Part shown: positions 46,413 through 58,900 of the stretch, piece after piece
How positions within the stretch are numbered: the stretch's first letter is position 1
Layout of the letters: each line of letters begins with the position of its first letter
Origin: Mesostigma viride
Taxonomy: Eukaryota; Streptophyta; Mesostigmatophyceae; Mesostigmatales; Mesostigmataceae
Assembly (NCBI GenBank): GCA_009746045.1
Contig: RPFO01000256.1
Span: 2,494,730 to 2,558,729, forward strand
Reading direction: 5' to 3'
DNA: 64,000 nucleotides
The notes under the pieces: model-generated
The model's database searches: none
Seen by the model: only the letters and a program-made list of their open reading frames with translations
What the model was told of the DNA's origin: nothing
Translations under genes and position numbers: made by a program

Positions 46413-48050
46413 GCCGCGCACTGGTGGTTGCCCAGCCCCCACCCGGGCTTGCCTCGCCATCTGCATCGCCTGAACCTAAGCGCAGTCGCCCTGCCGAGCC
46501 GCACTGGGACGAGATCGCCTTTGACATATCAACGCACCTGGCTTCTGGACTAGAACCCCGGGAGCCTTTAAGGAAGACGTGTTTTTCGGCACGCACGCCT
46601 CGCTTGTAGCCCTGTGCTTGCACCTCATCTCCCACAACCGCGGCCGCTGGCCCAACGGCCAACCTTCCACCACCGATGACATTGATATCATTCCGCGCAT
46701 GAAACGCCCCCGGCTCCAGCGCTTCGCCCTCTGCTCCCTCCTCGGGCGTTCCGACGCCGAGATCTAAGCCCCCCCTCCAACCGTCGCGACCGAAGCCATC
46801 GTCCGCACCCTCCTTAATTAATTAATTAAAATCATAGCTCCGTGCATGGGGAGCATATGTAACACATAGCCCTGAGAAAGGGGCATCTATGGGTTTGTAA
46901 TACAATCAGGGCGACAACCTGCAGGTGTAGGATGTACAACTCATATCACCTGCTCTGGGTGCACAGGCCGGGTGCAGCTGCACCGCCATGATGGTTCATG
47001 CCTCCTAAACAAGCACAAGCACACAAGGCGGCTTGAGGAGAGGGCCTAGAAGGCCTGCATGACATATGGGGTGGAAGGTATGTGGCTAGGCTATAGCTGG
47101 TGTACACATGGCATCTCAGCAGAGAGTAGCTCCCTGCTTAGGCATAGCATGGCTAAATGCTGACTGCAACATCCATGGGAGGTCCCATTGTAGACATGGC
47201 GTAGCTAAATACTGAAGGCATCATCCATGGGGGCCATTATGGGCGCACATGCGCGTGGGCCACATGCTAGGCTAAGCCTGACTACTCTACACTAGTGGTA
47301 TATGTTCCCTAGTCTGCACCCTCCTTAAGGAAGCTTTCGAGCAGCACGTGACCCCCCTTGCCACAGATGTGGCGGTGCCCAATGGGCGGCACGCTGGCTG
47401 CTGAGCTCCCTCACATTTCCACCACCGTCACCTCCACCTCCACCCTCCTCGCCTCCACCTCCACTGCCACCTCCACCTCCACCGCCACCCTCAAGGCCCA
47501 GCTTCTCGACATCGACCAACGCCTAACTATTAAAGGACACCGCCATAGCCGTCGAGTGCATGCAGAACACCGCCGGCATCACCGCCCAGGCGGTGAGGGA
47601 CATCGCCACCAAGCCAGCCCCAGGCTGGCCCAGGCGACGACGCCCCTCCCACCCAGACCTGGGCGGACCTGCTCAAGCACCACGCCACCTCCACCACCTC
47701 CACCATCGCGGCACAGCTGAAACAACAAGCCCTCGACCTCCGCGAGGAGGCCGACCGCACCCAGCGCAGCCACAACGTCATAGTCAAGAACTTCGACCAG
47801 CCGGCGGGTGAGGACTCGACGACTCTTCTTACGGCATGTAAGCGCGACATTCTTGCCCCCATGCACATTACTGGTGAGCTGCGCATGTCGGCTGTTCGCC
47901 TCCCCCGCGCGCGGGGTAAGGCTGGCCCGGCATGCACGGGCGTCCCCAACATCTACTGCTCCAATTTTGGTACTTTTGAAATTCCATGCCTGGAGCGCAA
48001 AGTTTGCAATATATGTGCCGTTTGTAGCTCTAGCTCTATAATAACCTGAC
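46411..48050 (+). pseudogene. LINE ORF1 region, copy 4, split by a retroposon
   Basis: The left part (46411-46817) reads EPKRSRPAEPHWDEIAFD, HASLVALCLHLISHNRG and MKRPRLQRFALCSLLGRSDAEI. The right part (47316-48000) reads QHV, the ACCTCC stretch, KAQLLDID, ITAQAV, QQALDLREEADRTQRSHN and TGELRMSAVRLPRARG. A 498-bp retroposon interrupts it. The coding end is lost after the CGCGCGGGGTAAG point, where unrelated sequence follows. Confidence 0.65.
46818..47315 (-). mobile_element. 498-bp retroposon with 13-bp target duplication
   Basis: The direct repeat GCACCCTCCTTAA lies on both sides (46805-46817 and 47316-47328). On the minus strand it starts AGACTAGGGAACATATACC and ends in a TTAATTAA run. Relatives lie at 27191-27416, 35326-35545 and beside the large gypsy element. 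No ORF is conserved, so it is a SINE-like or other non-autonomous retroposon. Confidence 0.75.
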
Positions 48051-48593
48051 CAACCCCGCATTCCTCAAAGTACTTAGCACTTGTTGCCTATTCTCATTAT
48101 GCGAATCACATGATTAGGATGTGCTTCATGATTGCTATTGCTCGAGATTCAATTAAGAATGATTGACATCAATAAATGATGAACCAAATAAACCAAATTA
48201 GGCCACTTGACAAGTTCATGATCCATTTAAATTGTACAATTAAGCGATTAATTAATTCATAAATCATACATTACATGGGATACCCCCGTCGACGAGCTAG
48301 TGGTACGTACAATGAAACATTTGAGTTTGTAACATGTCTCCATGGATATATACATGTATGCTGGACCTCGCGCATCTCAGCCCTCTAAGAAATGTTATTT
48401 GAACTCAGGTCTAGATCTAAATATATACATGATCTGGATAATATTATACACTTCCTTAAAAGAGCATGAATCGAGCTTTACAATTCAGGACAAGGAACTC
48501 GTTTGCAAATCACGGCTGAAAGGCAAGTGCTCACAACGAAGCACGTGCTCTCAAGGCTGTCCACCTCGTCCAACCAAGCCCGGGCGAGCTGGC
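48051..48593. other. AT-rich spacer downstream of the transposase-like gene
   Basis: No gene or repeat is recognised. It should hold the 3' end of the minus-strand gene at 48594. I looked for a terminal inverted repeat matching the other side of that gene and found none. Confidence 0.4.
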
Positions 48594-51500
48594 CTACTCA
48601 ACAGGTCTCTTCTTGGCCAAGTTCGTGAGCCGTTTCTCGACGTCTGTCGGAATGGTCAAGATGGCCTGGCGATTGTTAGCTGGGTTGACAACAATGGTGT
48701 GTTCGAACCCCGCGTCCATGCACAGGTAGCAATTGACCAAGTTTGGCTGTTCAGCTTGCGCATCGGCGTCCATTTTGAACATCGTCGCCATACCCGGAAA
48801 TCTGTCCCAGTAGCGCACCCCCACCACCCATTGTCCCTTACGGAACAACTCCCTATCGACCTTGCCGTTTCTGTCGGCCACTCGCCTCACGAAAGTAGCG
48901 GCCACCTGATAAGGCTCCTGCAAGACTTCCGCTAGCCAATATGGATGATCTGGATCGTGGGACTCATCACCAGAGTAGGACTCGACGGCAAAAATGTCTC
49001 GCAGCTTCAGTCTCCTTCCCATCATCGTCCTCTCTGCCTGTAGTCTGTTCAGTCGCGTCCCTGCGTGCCCCCCTTGTCCGTTTGGGTTCCTTTGCACTGG
49101 CTCCCCCAGTTTGTGGAGCTTCATCCGAGCACCTCCCACATTCCAGCCGTCCATGTCGGTCCACTCCTTTCGACAATCCCACCACCTTTCCTCGGCGCAC
49201 GCACCGCCACAATAGCAGGAATACTGGCGCAGCATTAAGCGCGTCACATTCGACTTGTCCATGCGCCACCAGTGCGCCTTCTTCACTCCTTTGATTTCGC
49301 CGCGCCCTGGGCTGTAAGGAAGCACCTGCGCGTCGAAGACAAGATTTGCACAAGGGAAAGTTGAAGTTACGAGACCATCGAGCTAGTTGTGTTTTATTAA
49401 GCACTCCTGATCGCCAGGACTCCAAGAACGCCCTAGAAACGACGGCCGGCGTAACTATTCCCTGAACGAGGACTGTACACTTAATTACCTCGGGGAACTC
49501 GAAGAAGTTACGCCTGGTCGTTGTGGTCCCGCCCACCGCCCCCGACGCCAGATTCTCCACCAACTGGGCGGCCGTCTGTTTGTCCTGGTTCTCTTCCCTG
49601 ATGTGCCACCTCCTCAACATGCACTTCACAGTCCCACCAGCTCCATCCACCTCCCCCTTTCCGTGCTGCTCCCCAAAGTAATTCCACTCAAATGACTCCA
49701 GGTGCGGATCCTCCGTCAGCAGCCGGGCCACTTCCGCGATCACATTCCTTGACTTGAACTGCATGGAGCAATTGTCCGACCACCCAATGAAGCGCTTCAC
49801 CTCTACCCCTTCTGACCGTAGTGTCGCCAGGATTTTGAGGATAGCAAAACGGAGGGCCCGCCCGTCCCTTTTCATTCCGCCCTGTCCGATGAAGTGAAAC
49901 TCCCTTCTCACGACCTTTCCCGACGCTGGATCCAAGTAGCGCACGATCCAGGGCATAAGGACGAATGTGACTGGATGCCAATACTGTGCTTGGAGATTGT
50001 GATAGGTGTAAGACTGGTAGTTCTCGGCGTAATCTGTGTGGCATACAAGGTCCCCCACCCGCATCCTTGAGAGACATTCCTTGGAGGCGTCCGCTTGCCA
50101 CCACGCGTTGAAGCAATGCTGGATGAAGTCCGGCCACTTGTCCACAATTGCCTCCTTTAGCTCCGTTGGTGTGGACTTGACGTCGACTTGCGTCAATCGC
50201 TGCCCACCAGCCTTTGCGATCTCGTCACAGTCGTCCTGCATATGCGCAGTGTGCACATACAGAAAAGACATCAACTTCGACCCACCAATGACCTGTAGAA
50301 AGAAAAAAGACAGGACCTCAGGAAAAATTGAAAAAGAAACGCCTTGGGGCGCAACCACTCCACTAAAAATTACCTCTGGCCCAAGAACTTCAGGAAACAT
50401 TGCAAAAGAAACGCCTTGGGGCGCAACCACTCCACTAAAAATTACCTCTGGCCCAAGAACCGCACCCGGCGGCACATCCTGCATCTCGTATCTGGTCCAT
50501 GAAATCAGGTGGTTGGAAGCCTCCTCCCGTTCGCATAACATGAAGTTCCGAATTCCACACTTGGGAGCCAGGCAAGTGCCCAACACACAAGCCTTACGCC
50601 GGATCGAGCAAACCCCCAACTCCTCGCCCAGGTCATGATCGGGCACCCCTTCCTCGTCGTCCAGCACCCTCCCATGCATGGGCAGATCCTCAAGTTCGCC
50701 CTGAAAAGGCTGAACCTGCGGCCGCGACGACCCCACAGACGACCTCGAACCTCCCCCCTCCCTCATCCCCTCCACCTCACAAGTAAACTTGTTCACCCAC
50801 TCTGTCGTGTGAGTGGCTTTGAAAATGGAACATGTGGGCACGGACGACCCCACGTCGAGCTGGCTACCATGATCGCACGCGTGGCATTCAGGTCCGCACT
50901 CGCATCTGGCATGAAAAGTTGCACGAAATTTGGCCAACCCCCCAACCATGGACTGCATGGTAGTGTGGTGCTGGCATGCGCACAAGTTCCGCATTTTCCA
51001 CCGCCCCTTGACGCATGCGGGCATATGCTTGCAAAAAGTAGTGTATCCCACATGAACTGTGCTCTTCTGATTCGTGCGTAGCATTGACATCCCTGCCTCC
51101 GTCTCCAAAATCACCTGATTTCCCCCCCTCACACCCTCCTCTCCCTCCCCCCCCCCCCCTCCCTACTGTCCATCCGCCGCGGTGGCTTCAACTCCGGATG
51201 GCGGGAAATGAACACTTCGTAAATCTTCGACTTGGAGACAGTATAGTAGCGCGCACCCTCCGAAAACGCTAGTGTATGTTTGTAATCCTTTCTGGTCCAT
51301 TCACAATGAACATCCTTCATGTTCGGAGACGCCCGCGTCAAGTTATCATCCCTCCAGCACGCTTGTATCAGGGCAATGACTTCCGTCGGAAGCTCGTCTT
51401 TCCTCCTCCTCCTCTCTGGCGCACTCATCAAAAGGTCGTCCTCCCCTTCTTCCATTCCATCCCTGTGACCCCGAACAGTTGCGACAAAGCGCCTGTCAAT

Positions 51501-51944
51501 CCCGAACGCGCGCTCCACAATCCTGTCCGGGACGCCCTCCATTGCCTTCGTAACAAGTCCACACAAGGCCCACCTAAGCCCACGATCCTTCTCAGATGTT
51601 CCCAAGTCGCCAAAAGCCTTCTTGATGTTATCCCGAAGAGATTCCGCCCAATTTTCAGGAAGCCCGCCGTCACAGTTCTTCCTCTTCTTAATGCCGTTGC
51701 TCTCCGCCACCATGGCATTTAGTCTTGAAGCTGCGCAAGACAGAACCTCCGCGCTCATCTCTGGCGTCCTGTGGTTGTTTGCTTTCACGCGTTCCGCCAT
51801 GATAGGAAAGATGTCATTGGCAATTTTGTACCCCTTGTTCTCGATGTACTTGTCGCTCCAGAGACCGCGAAGTGCAGGCTCCCGGTCGTCATTGGACAAG
51901 GGACGCGAACCGTCGGAAACGGCCCCCCGCCCCGATCGCGCCAT
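48594..51944 (-). CDS. Transposase-like nuclease of unclassified family, apparently intact
   Basis: Four exons (51167-51944, 50446-51092, 49489-50292, 48594-49325) with GT-AG introns of 74, 153 and 163 bp give an open 986-residue protein. Residues 1-260 are charged and helical (KYIENKGYKIANDIFP, IYEVFISRHPELK). A Cys/His-rich part follows (LCACQHH, CECGPECHACDHG), probably zinc-binding. The central block has HTDYAENYQ (Asp562), WSDNCSMQFKSR (Asp648) and FGEQHGKGEVDGAGGTVK (His685, Asp691). From memory, the same ordered motifs occur in many uncharacterised multicopy eukaryotic proteins. Acid residues at such spacing suggest an RNase H-like fold. The C-terminal exon is a separate domain (YWLAEVLQEP, VRYWDRFPG). 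The 153-bp intron is also open and in frame, so retention is possible. No terminal repeats were found. It may be a transposase or a host gene derived from one. Confidence 0.7.
50293..50445 (-). other. In-frame intron built of a 72-bp tandem duplication containing the donor
   Basis: The true donor CCAGAG/GTAATTTTTAG is followed 72 bp later by a second copy of GTTCTTGGGCCAGAG/GTAATTTTTAG. The acceptor is CTTTCTACAG/GTCATT. The intron length is a multiple of three with no stop, so both donors and full retention keep the frame. Confidence 0.75.
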
Positions 51945-52087
51945 CAGACTTTGGTCAGACGGCAGCTGATTTTTTTCGCCTCTTAATCCCGCGGCACCGA
52001 AAGCCCTGAGGATGAGTAATGATAAATAATCACCATTAAAGACACGACGAAAACGATGGGCATCAAACAAGAACGACAAGCGTCATT

Positions 52088-52645
52088 AATAACGCCGGCC
52101 GGCGCAACTGGATACATGTAAACCATACAAAAGTGATTTTATGAAACACATACAGTTTGTCATTAATAACGACGGCCGGCGTAACTCGGGCGCAATTAAA
52201 AACCATTAAGAAGCAACTCAGGATATGCAGGCAGAAATCCTTCAGGTGTAAAAAAGATGTACAAACACACTTTTGGTAATGGGGCCTGATTGCGCAACTG
52301 CAAGATACCATTGGAAACGCCGGCCGGCGCAACTGGATGCATGTACATAAACCATACAAAAGTGATTTGCACAAAACCCCTACAATTTGTCATGAGTAAC
52401 GACGGCCGGCGTAACTCGGTTGCATTTGAAAACCACAAAGAAGCAACTCAGGTAGTGAAGGCGGAAATCCCAGAGGTGATAAAATGTTTACCAACACAAA
52501 ATGTTGATAAGCGTGCAAGCTTTTGCAAGTGCGCGCAAGATACCATTGGAAACGCCGGCCGGCGCAACTGGAACACCAAAACAAAAAACTTGATTTGCAC
52601 GAAACCCATTCAGTTCGTCATGGATAACGACGGCCGGCGCAACTT
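52088..52645. repeat. Tandem array of GCCGGCCGGC motifs upstream of the transposase-like gene
   Basis: About three units of roughly 230 bp. Each has one ACGCCGGCCGGCGCAACT and one ACGACGGCCGGCGYAACT site, spaced about 75 bp apart (near 52091, 52167, 52317, 52398, 52550 and 52627). A seventh site ACGACGGCCGGCGTAACT lies in the last intron of the gene at about 49441. Units share GAAGCAACTCAGG and ACCATACAAAAGTGATTT. Confidence 0.75.
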
Positions 52646-54954
52646 CATGGCACTCACCACTTTCACCAAATGCCATGTCGCCATTATATTGAGGAAAGCG
52701 AAGTATGCCCACTTGAAGCTGTGGTCTGCAGAACATTGACACAAAATATGCATGGTATTTCAAGCAATGAATGCTATGTGTCAGGCATCAATGTCTTTAT
52801 TGTATCCAAATGTGGTTAGGACGGAGGTTTACATTGGTTGCTATTTTAAGACAATGGCGTATAACCAAACATTGCACACACTCAAGAGTGTACTTATGCT
52901 GAACTGGAAAGGAACATTAAACCCCAATAAGGTAGATATTTTTCTTTTACATTTTAATTTTTTATATACTACTTTATATAATATTATATTATATTATATT
53001 ATATTATGCTATATTATGTTATATGAAATAACATTAAAATTAACATAAAATTAAAATTATATATTAATTATAGTATATTATATAATTTATATTATATATT
53101 ATATTCACGATGCTCTGTGTATTAATGACATATCAGACACACCTACATCACATCGCCTTGATGTTTCCGTTGTATGGGTCCGGTCGGGCGTTGGTAGCTG
53201 GTCGACAACAATTCTACATTTCCTAAAAAAAAATGCGACCGTGCCTACATTCGAAGGCGCGCTGTGGCTGACCTGAACTATCGGTGAACACCTCGGCGTC
53301 ACTTGACCGGCCTAGGTTGACATTTCGGCAGAGTAACGCTGCTTAAAGGATCCTTGCGTAGTTCGCGCGATTTGGCTCTTTATATATGTTTTTGGAGACG
53401 ACGAGCAAGCATCCGATTGGTCAGCCAATTCCTGTCCAGTCCTCGGACAGTGTCCAATCCGGTGCTTGGGATCCAGAAAACGTGCTCGAGCCTGGCCACT
53501 CTGTCGCGGGCGCCGCGCTAGTGGCGTCGCGCCCAAACCTGACCAGGCCATAGGAAAGGGCGGGGGCGAATGCAAGAATTATTGTTATATCCTGACCTGT
53601 CCTGGGGAAGGTCCGGGGCGAATGCAAGAATTAATATACCTGCGTATGCAACCAACACGGCCGATCCACATACATAATCCGACTGAGCTGGACGGTACGG
53701 ACCAAATTTCGGTGCAAATTGAGGCCCAAAAGCTATGTCGGCATGGTGCGCGCACCCCTTGCGGTAGGGGCCATGGCGACTGCCTTTAGACGAAACGTGA
53801 CAAATCTGGCACGCGGAAAGCAGAAATGCTCGATTGTTGGAGAAAATTAGTTACTGATTCTAATTTATGGCGGGATGGTTGCGATCTATAATGTCGCGGG
53901 CTTTTTTTCTTTGCCATCGGCAGGGGGGGTCCGGCCTGAATTTCTGTCGGGATGAATAAAGTATATTGGATGCCTGCCGGGTTGATTGTCGATTGTTGCC
54001 AGTTTTGATGGTCGTAAGGAAAGCTAGTTTAATGATGTTTCTAAAGCCGTAAAAATTCCCGCTGCTATCTTTACCTTTCCCGTCATTTTGCGGTAAGATA
54101 ACATTAGCCCTGCGCGATGCGTACTGCCCAACCACTCCATGAAAGGGTGGACTTTCTTGTGCGCCTGGGCACGAATAAATGCCCGTTATGGTACGTTCTT
54201 GTGTTAAACGTCTTAAGCTTGCGTTTTCCTGCTTTCTTACCTCGTTGAGCGTAAGCTTTTTGCCTTCTTTCCGGCCAGATGCAGCCAGAAAGTTGCGGGT
54301 CCTGGCGCTGCATCGCTGGATTCCTGGGTGTCTTTTAGCTAGTTAATCGTCTGTGACGTGGCTGGCTTTCTGCAGCGCGTGGCCCGCAACCTGTCGGGAA
54401 GGTGTAATGCTTTTATTTCCATGCTTCTCTGAAATTTCTTTTGCTTTATAGACAGTTGTGTTCGAGGAAATTCACGCGGTCTTCCTAAGCAGCGGCATCA
54501 TTTTCCCCAGACACTGACGAGCTGGCACCTGTCTCCTAAAGAGAGCGGCTCGTGCTTGTTAGAAAGGAGGCAGTGTGCATTTTGCGGGACACAATGCTTT
54601 GGTGGCACATGCGTCAGGTAGGCTGTTCCAATGGTCTCTTCACCTTTCCCACTGAGTAAATGTTAGCATTTGTCATGCTAACCAGAGCAGCTAGCCACAG
54701 GTTGGCTGGATAAAAAGTCAGCTTATTTTCTCTTTATATACTGCGTGTGTGGTCCTCCACGTGTCCGGCTTGTTGGGCATTTTGGAAGAGGGTTTATAAT
54801 GTGTTGTTGGGTGGAACAACTTGGTTGTTGGCACAAAATCACACATTATTAGCCTGAGATAGGCATGACATATGCTGCTCAGGCGTGTCGTCCTACCAGC
54901 CTTGTTGTTAAGGGTAGACTCACAAGGCTGGCTGTGCCGATGGAGGGGTGGGGC
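52646..54954. other. Spacer, no gene recognised
   Basis: 52960-53105 is very A/T-rich with TATAT runs. 53540-53640 has GGGCGAATGCAAGAATTA twice. The rest (53100-54954) shows only short overlapping ORFs with no family resemblance. I see no exon that I can support. Confidence 0.4.
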
Positions 54955-54960
54955 GTGCTA

Positions 54961-55732
54961 GCCCCCCCCCACACCCACGCATGCATGCTAGCCCACCCCC
55001 ACACCCACGCATGCATGCTAGCCCCGGCCCCGGCCCCCCCACACCCACGCATGCATGCTAGCCCCCCCCACACCCACGCATGCATGCTAGCCCACACTCA
55101 CACCCACGCATGCATGCTAGCCCACCCCCACACCCACGCATGCATGCTAGCCCCCCCACACACCCACGCATGCATGCCAGCCCCCCCACACACCCACGCA
55201 TGCATGACCGCCCCCCCCACACCCACGCATGCATGCTAGCCCACCCCCACACCCACGCATGCATGCTAGCCCCCCCACACACCCACGCATGGATGCCAGC
55301 CCCCACACACACCCACGCATGCATGACAGCCCCCCCACACACCCACGCATGCATGCTAGCCCCCCACACACACCCACGCATGCATGCCAGCCCCCATACA
55401 CACCCACGCATGCATGCCAGCCCCCCCCCACACTTACGCATGCATGCTAGCCCCCCACACACACCCACGCATGCATGCCAGCCCCCCCCACACCCACGCA
55501 TGCATGCCAGCCCCCCCCCACACTTACGCATGCATGCTAGCCCCCCACACACACCCACGCATGCATGCCAGCCCCCCCCACACCCACGCATGCAGGCTAG
55601 CCCAACCCCACACCCACGCATGCATGCCAGCCCACCCCCACACCCACACGTGCATGCCAGCCCACCCCCACACCCACGCATGCATGCCAGCCCACCCCCA
55701 CACCCACGCGTGCATGCCAGCCCACCCCTAGC
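54961..55732. repeat. GC-rich minisatellite, about 30-bp unit
   Basis: About 25 tandem units of the form CACCCACGCATGCATGCTAG plus a C-rich run of variable length and CACA. Each unit carries the palindrome GCATGCATGC or a variant. Because most units are 30 bp, long ORFs of repeated peptides appear in several frames on both strands; I do not count them as genes. Confidence 0.92.
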
Positions 55733-55979
55733 TTGAGCGTGCTTGTAAAGTTTTTGCATGGTTTATTAAAATGAGTGGAATATGTATTTATTGCATTAAA
55801 TGTTAATTTTATTGATCATGAATGAAAATGGTCAACATTGCCGAAGTGCCCCTAAATTGCTCAATATTGTGTGCTCAAGAATTCAATGAGGATTGTCATC
55901 ATGGAAACCCGCACAAATTCACGATTCCGGGCATGCATGTGAAAGTATCAAGAACAATTTTCAATTAAGAATGGTATCT

Positions 55980-58900
55980 CATTGTTCCATGAATCAATAT
56001 GACTCCATGTACGTAGACAAGCCATGATGACCCCATGGGAGCCTGAATCCTCATCATTAAATACATAAATGCCACCCATGTACGTAGACGGGCCATGATG
56101 ACACCAATGGAGCCTGAATCCTCATCATTAATTACATAAATGCCAACCATGTACATACACGGGCAATGATGACACCATGGGAGCCTGAATCCTCATCATT
56201 AATTACATAAATGCCAACCATGTACGTAGGCCAGCCATGATGACACTGTGGGAGCCTGAATCCTCATCATTAATTTCATACATGCCAACAACACGTAGAC
56301 GGGCCATAATGACACCACGGGAGCCTGAATCCTGATCATTTTTTTTTCTTTGACATCCATGTACGTAGGCCAGCCATGATGACACCATGGGAGCCTGAAT
56401 CCTCATCATTTTTTTTCTGAGACATCCATGTACGTAGGCCAGCCATGATGACACCATGGGAGCCTGAATCCTCATCATTTTTTTTCTGAGACATCCATGT
56501 ACGTAGGCCAGCCATGATGACACCATGGGAGCCTGAATCCTCATCATTAAATACATACATGCCATCCATGTACGTAGACAGGCCATGACATCTGACACCA
56601 TGGGAGCCTGAATCCTCATCATTTACTATTCCTTGACATCCATGTACGTAGACGGGCCATGATGACACCATGGGAGCCTGAATCCTCTTCATTTTTTTTT
56701 CTTTGACATCCATGTACATACGTAGGCCAGCCATGATGACACCAATGGAGCCTGAATCCTCATCATTAATTACATACATAAATGCCATGATCATCAATGA
56801 CCCCATGGGAGCCTGAATCCTCATCATTAAATACATAAATGCCACGGTCCATGTACGTAGACGGGCCATGATGACACCAATGGAGCCTGAATCCTCATCA
56901 TTAATTACATAAATGCCAACCATGTACATACACGGGCAATGATGACACCATGGGAGCCTGAATCCTCATCATTAATTACATAAATGCCAACCATGTACGT
57001 AGGCCAGCCATGATGACACTATGGGAGCCTGAATCCTCATCATTCATTTCATACATGCCAACAACACGTAGACGGGCCATAATGACACCACGGGAGCCTG
57101 AATCCTCATCATTTTTTTTTCTTTGACATCCATGTACGTAGGCCAGCCATGATGACACCATGGGAGCCTGAATCCTCATCATTTTTTTTCTGAGACATCC
57201 ATGTACGTAGGCCAGCCATGATGACACCATGGGAGCCTGAATCCTCATCATTAAATACATACATGCCATCCATGTACGTAGACAGGCCATGATGACACCA
57301 TGGGAGCCTGAATCCTCATCATTTACTATTCCTTGACATCCATGTACGTAGACGGGCCATGATGACACCATGGGAGCCTGAATCCTCATCATTTTTTTTT
57401 CTTTGACATCCATGTACATACGTAGGCCAGCCATGATGACACCAATGGAGCCTGAATTCTCATCATTAATTACATACATGCCATCCATGTACGTAGACAG
57501 GCCATGACATCTGACACCATGGGAGCCTGAATCCTCATCATTTACTATTCCTTGACATCCATGTACGTAGACGGGCCATGATGACACCATGGGAGCCTGA
57601 ATCCTCATCATTTTTTTTTCTTTGACATCCATGTACATACGTAGGCCAGCCATGATGACACCAATGGAGCCTGAATCCTCATCATTAATTACATACATAA
57701 ATGCCAACCATGTACATACACGGGCAATGATGACACCAATGGAGCCTGAATCCTCATCATTAATTACATAAATGGCAACCATGTACATACACGGGCAATG
57801 ATGACACCATGGGAGCCTGAATCCTCATCATTTTTTTTTTCTTTGACATCCATGTACATACGTAGGCCAGCCATGATGACACCAATGGAGCCTGAATCCT
57901 CATCATTAATTACATACATGCCATCCATGTACGTAGACAAGCCATGATGACCCCATGGGAGCCTGAATCCTCATCATTAATTACATACATGCCATCCATG
58001 TACGTAGACAGGCCATGATGACACCATGGGAGCCTGAATCCTCATCATTTACTATTCCTTGACATCCATGTACGTAGGCCAGCCATGGAGACACCATGGG
58101 AGCCTGAATCCTCCTCATTAATTACATAAATGCCAACCATGTACGTAGACAAGCCATGATGACCCCATGGGAGCCTGAATCCTCATCATTAATTACATAA
58201 ATGCCATCCATGTACGTAGACGGGCCATGATGACACCATGGGAGCCTGAATCCTCATCATTTACTATTCCTTGACATCCATGTACGTAGGCCAGCCATGG
58301 AGACACCATGGGAGCCTGAATCCTCCTCATTAATTACATAAATGCCAACCATGTACGTAGACAAGCCATGATGACCCCATGGGAGCCTGAATCCTCATCA
58401 TTAATTACATAAATGCCATCCATGTAAGTAGACGGGCCATGATGACACCATGGGAGCCTGAATCCTCCTCATTAATTACATAAATGCCAACCATGTACGT
58501 AGACAAGCCATGATGACACCATGGGAGCCTGAATCCTCATCATTAATTACATAAATGCCATCCATGTACGTAGACGGGCCATGATGACACCATGGGAGCC
58601 TGAATCCTCATCATTAATTACATAAATGCCAACCATGTACGTAGGCCAGCCATGGAGACACCATGGGAGCCTGAATCCTCATCATTAATTACATACATGC
58701 CAACAATGTAGGTAGACAAGCCATGATGACACCATGGGAGCCTGAATCCTCATCATTTATTTTATGAGACATCCATGTACGTAGGCCAGCCATGATGACA
58801 CCATGGGAGCCTGAATCCTCATCATTTCTTTTTCTTTGACATCCATGTACGTAGGCCAGCCATGATGACACCATGGGAGCCTGAATCCTCCTCATTAATT

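Noticed and set aside
49326-49488. Continuation of the transposase-like ORF through VIKCTVLVQGIV to a Cys/Arg-rich end
   Set aside because: A GT-AG intron here joins FEFPE to VLPYSPGRGE in frame with a conserved-looking C-terminal domain, which explains the sequence better than read-through.
55058-55759. 233-codon Cys/Gly-rich ORF on the minus strand, with similar ORFs on the plus strand
   Set aside because: It lies wholly in the 30-bp minisatellite. The period is a multiple of three, so frames stay open in both directions without coding meaning.
56976-57788. 270-codon ORF and similar ORFs through the 71-bp satellite
   Set aside because: The translations are repeats of the satellite unit and vary with unit length; there is no conserved protein.
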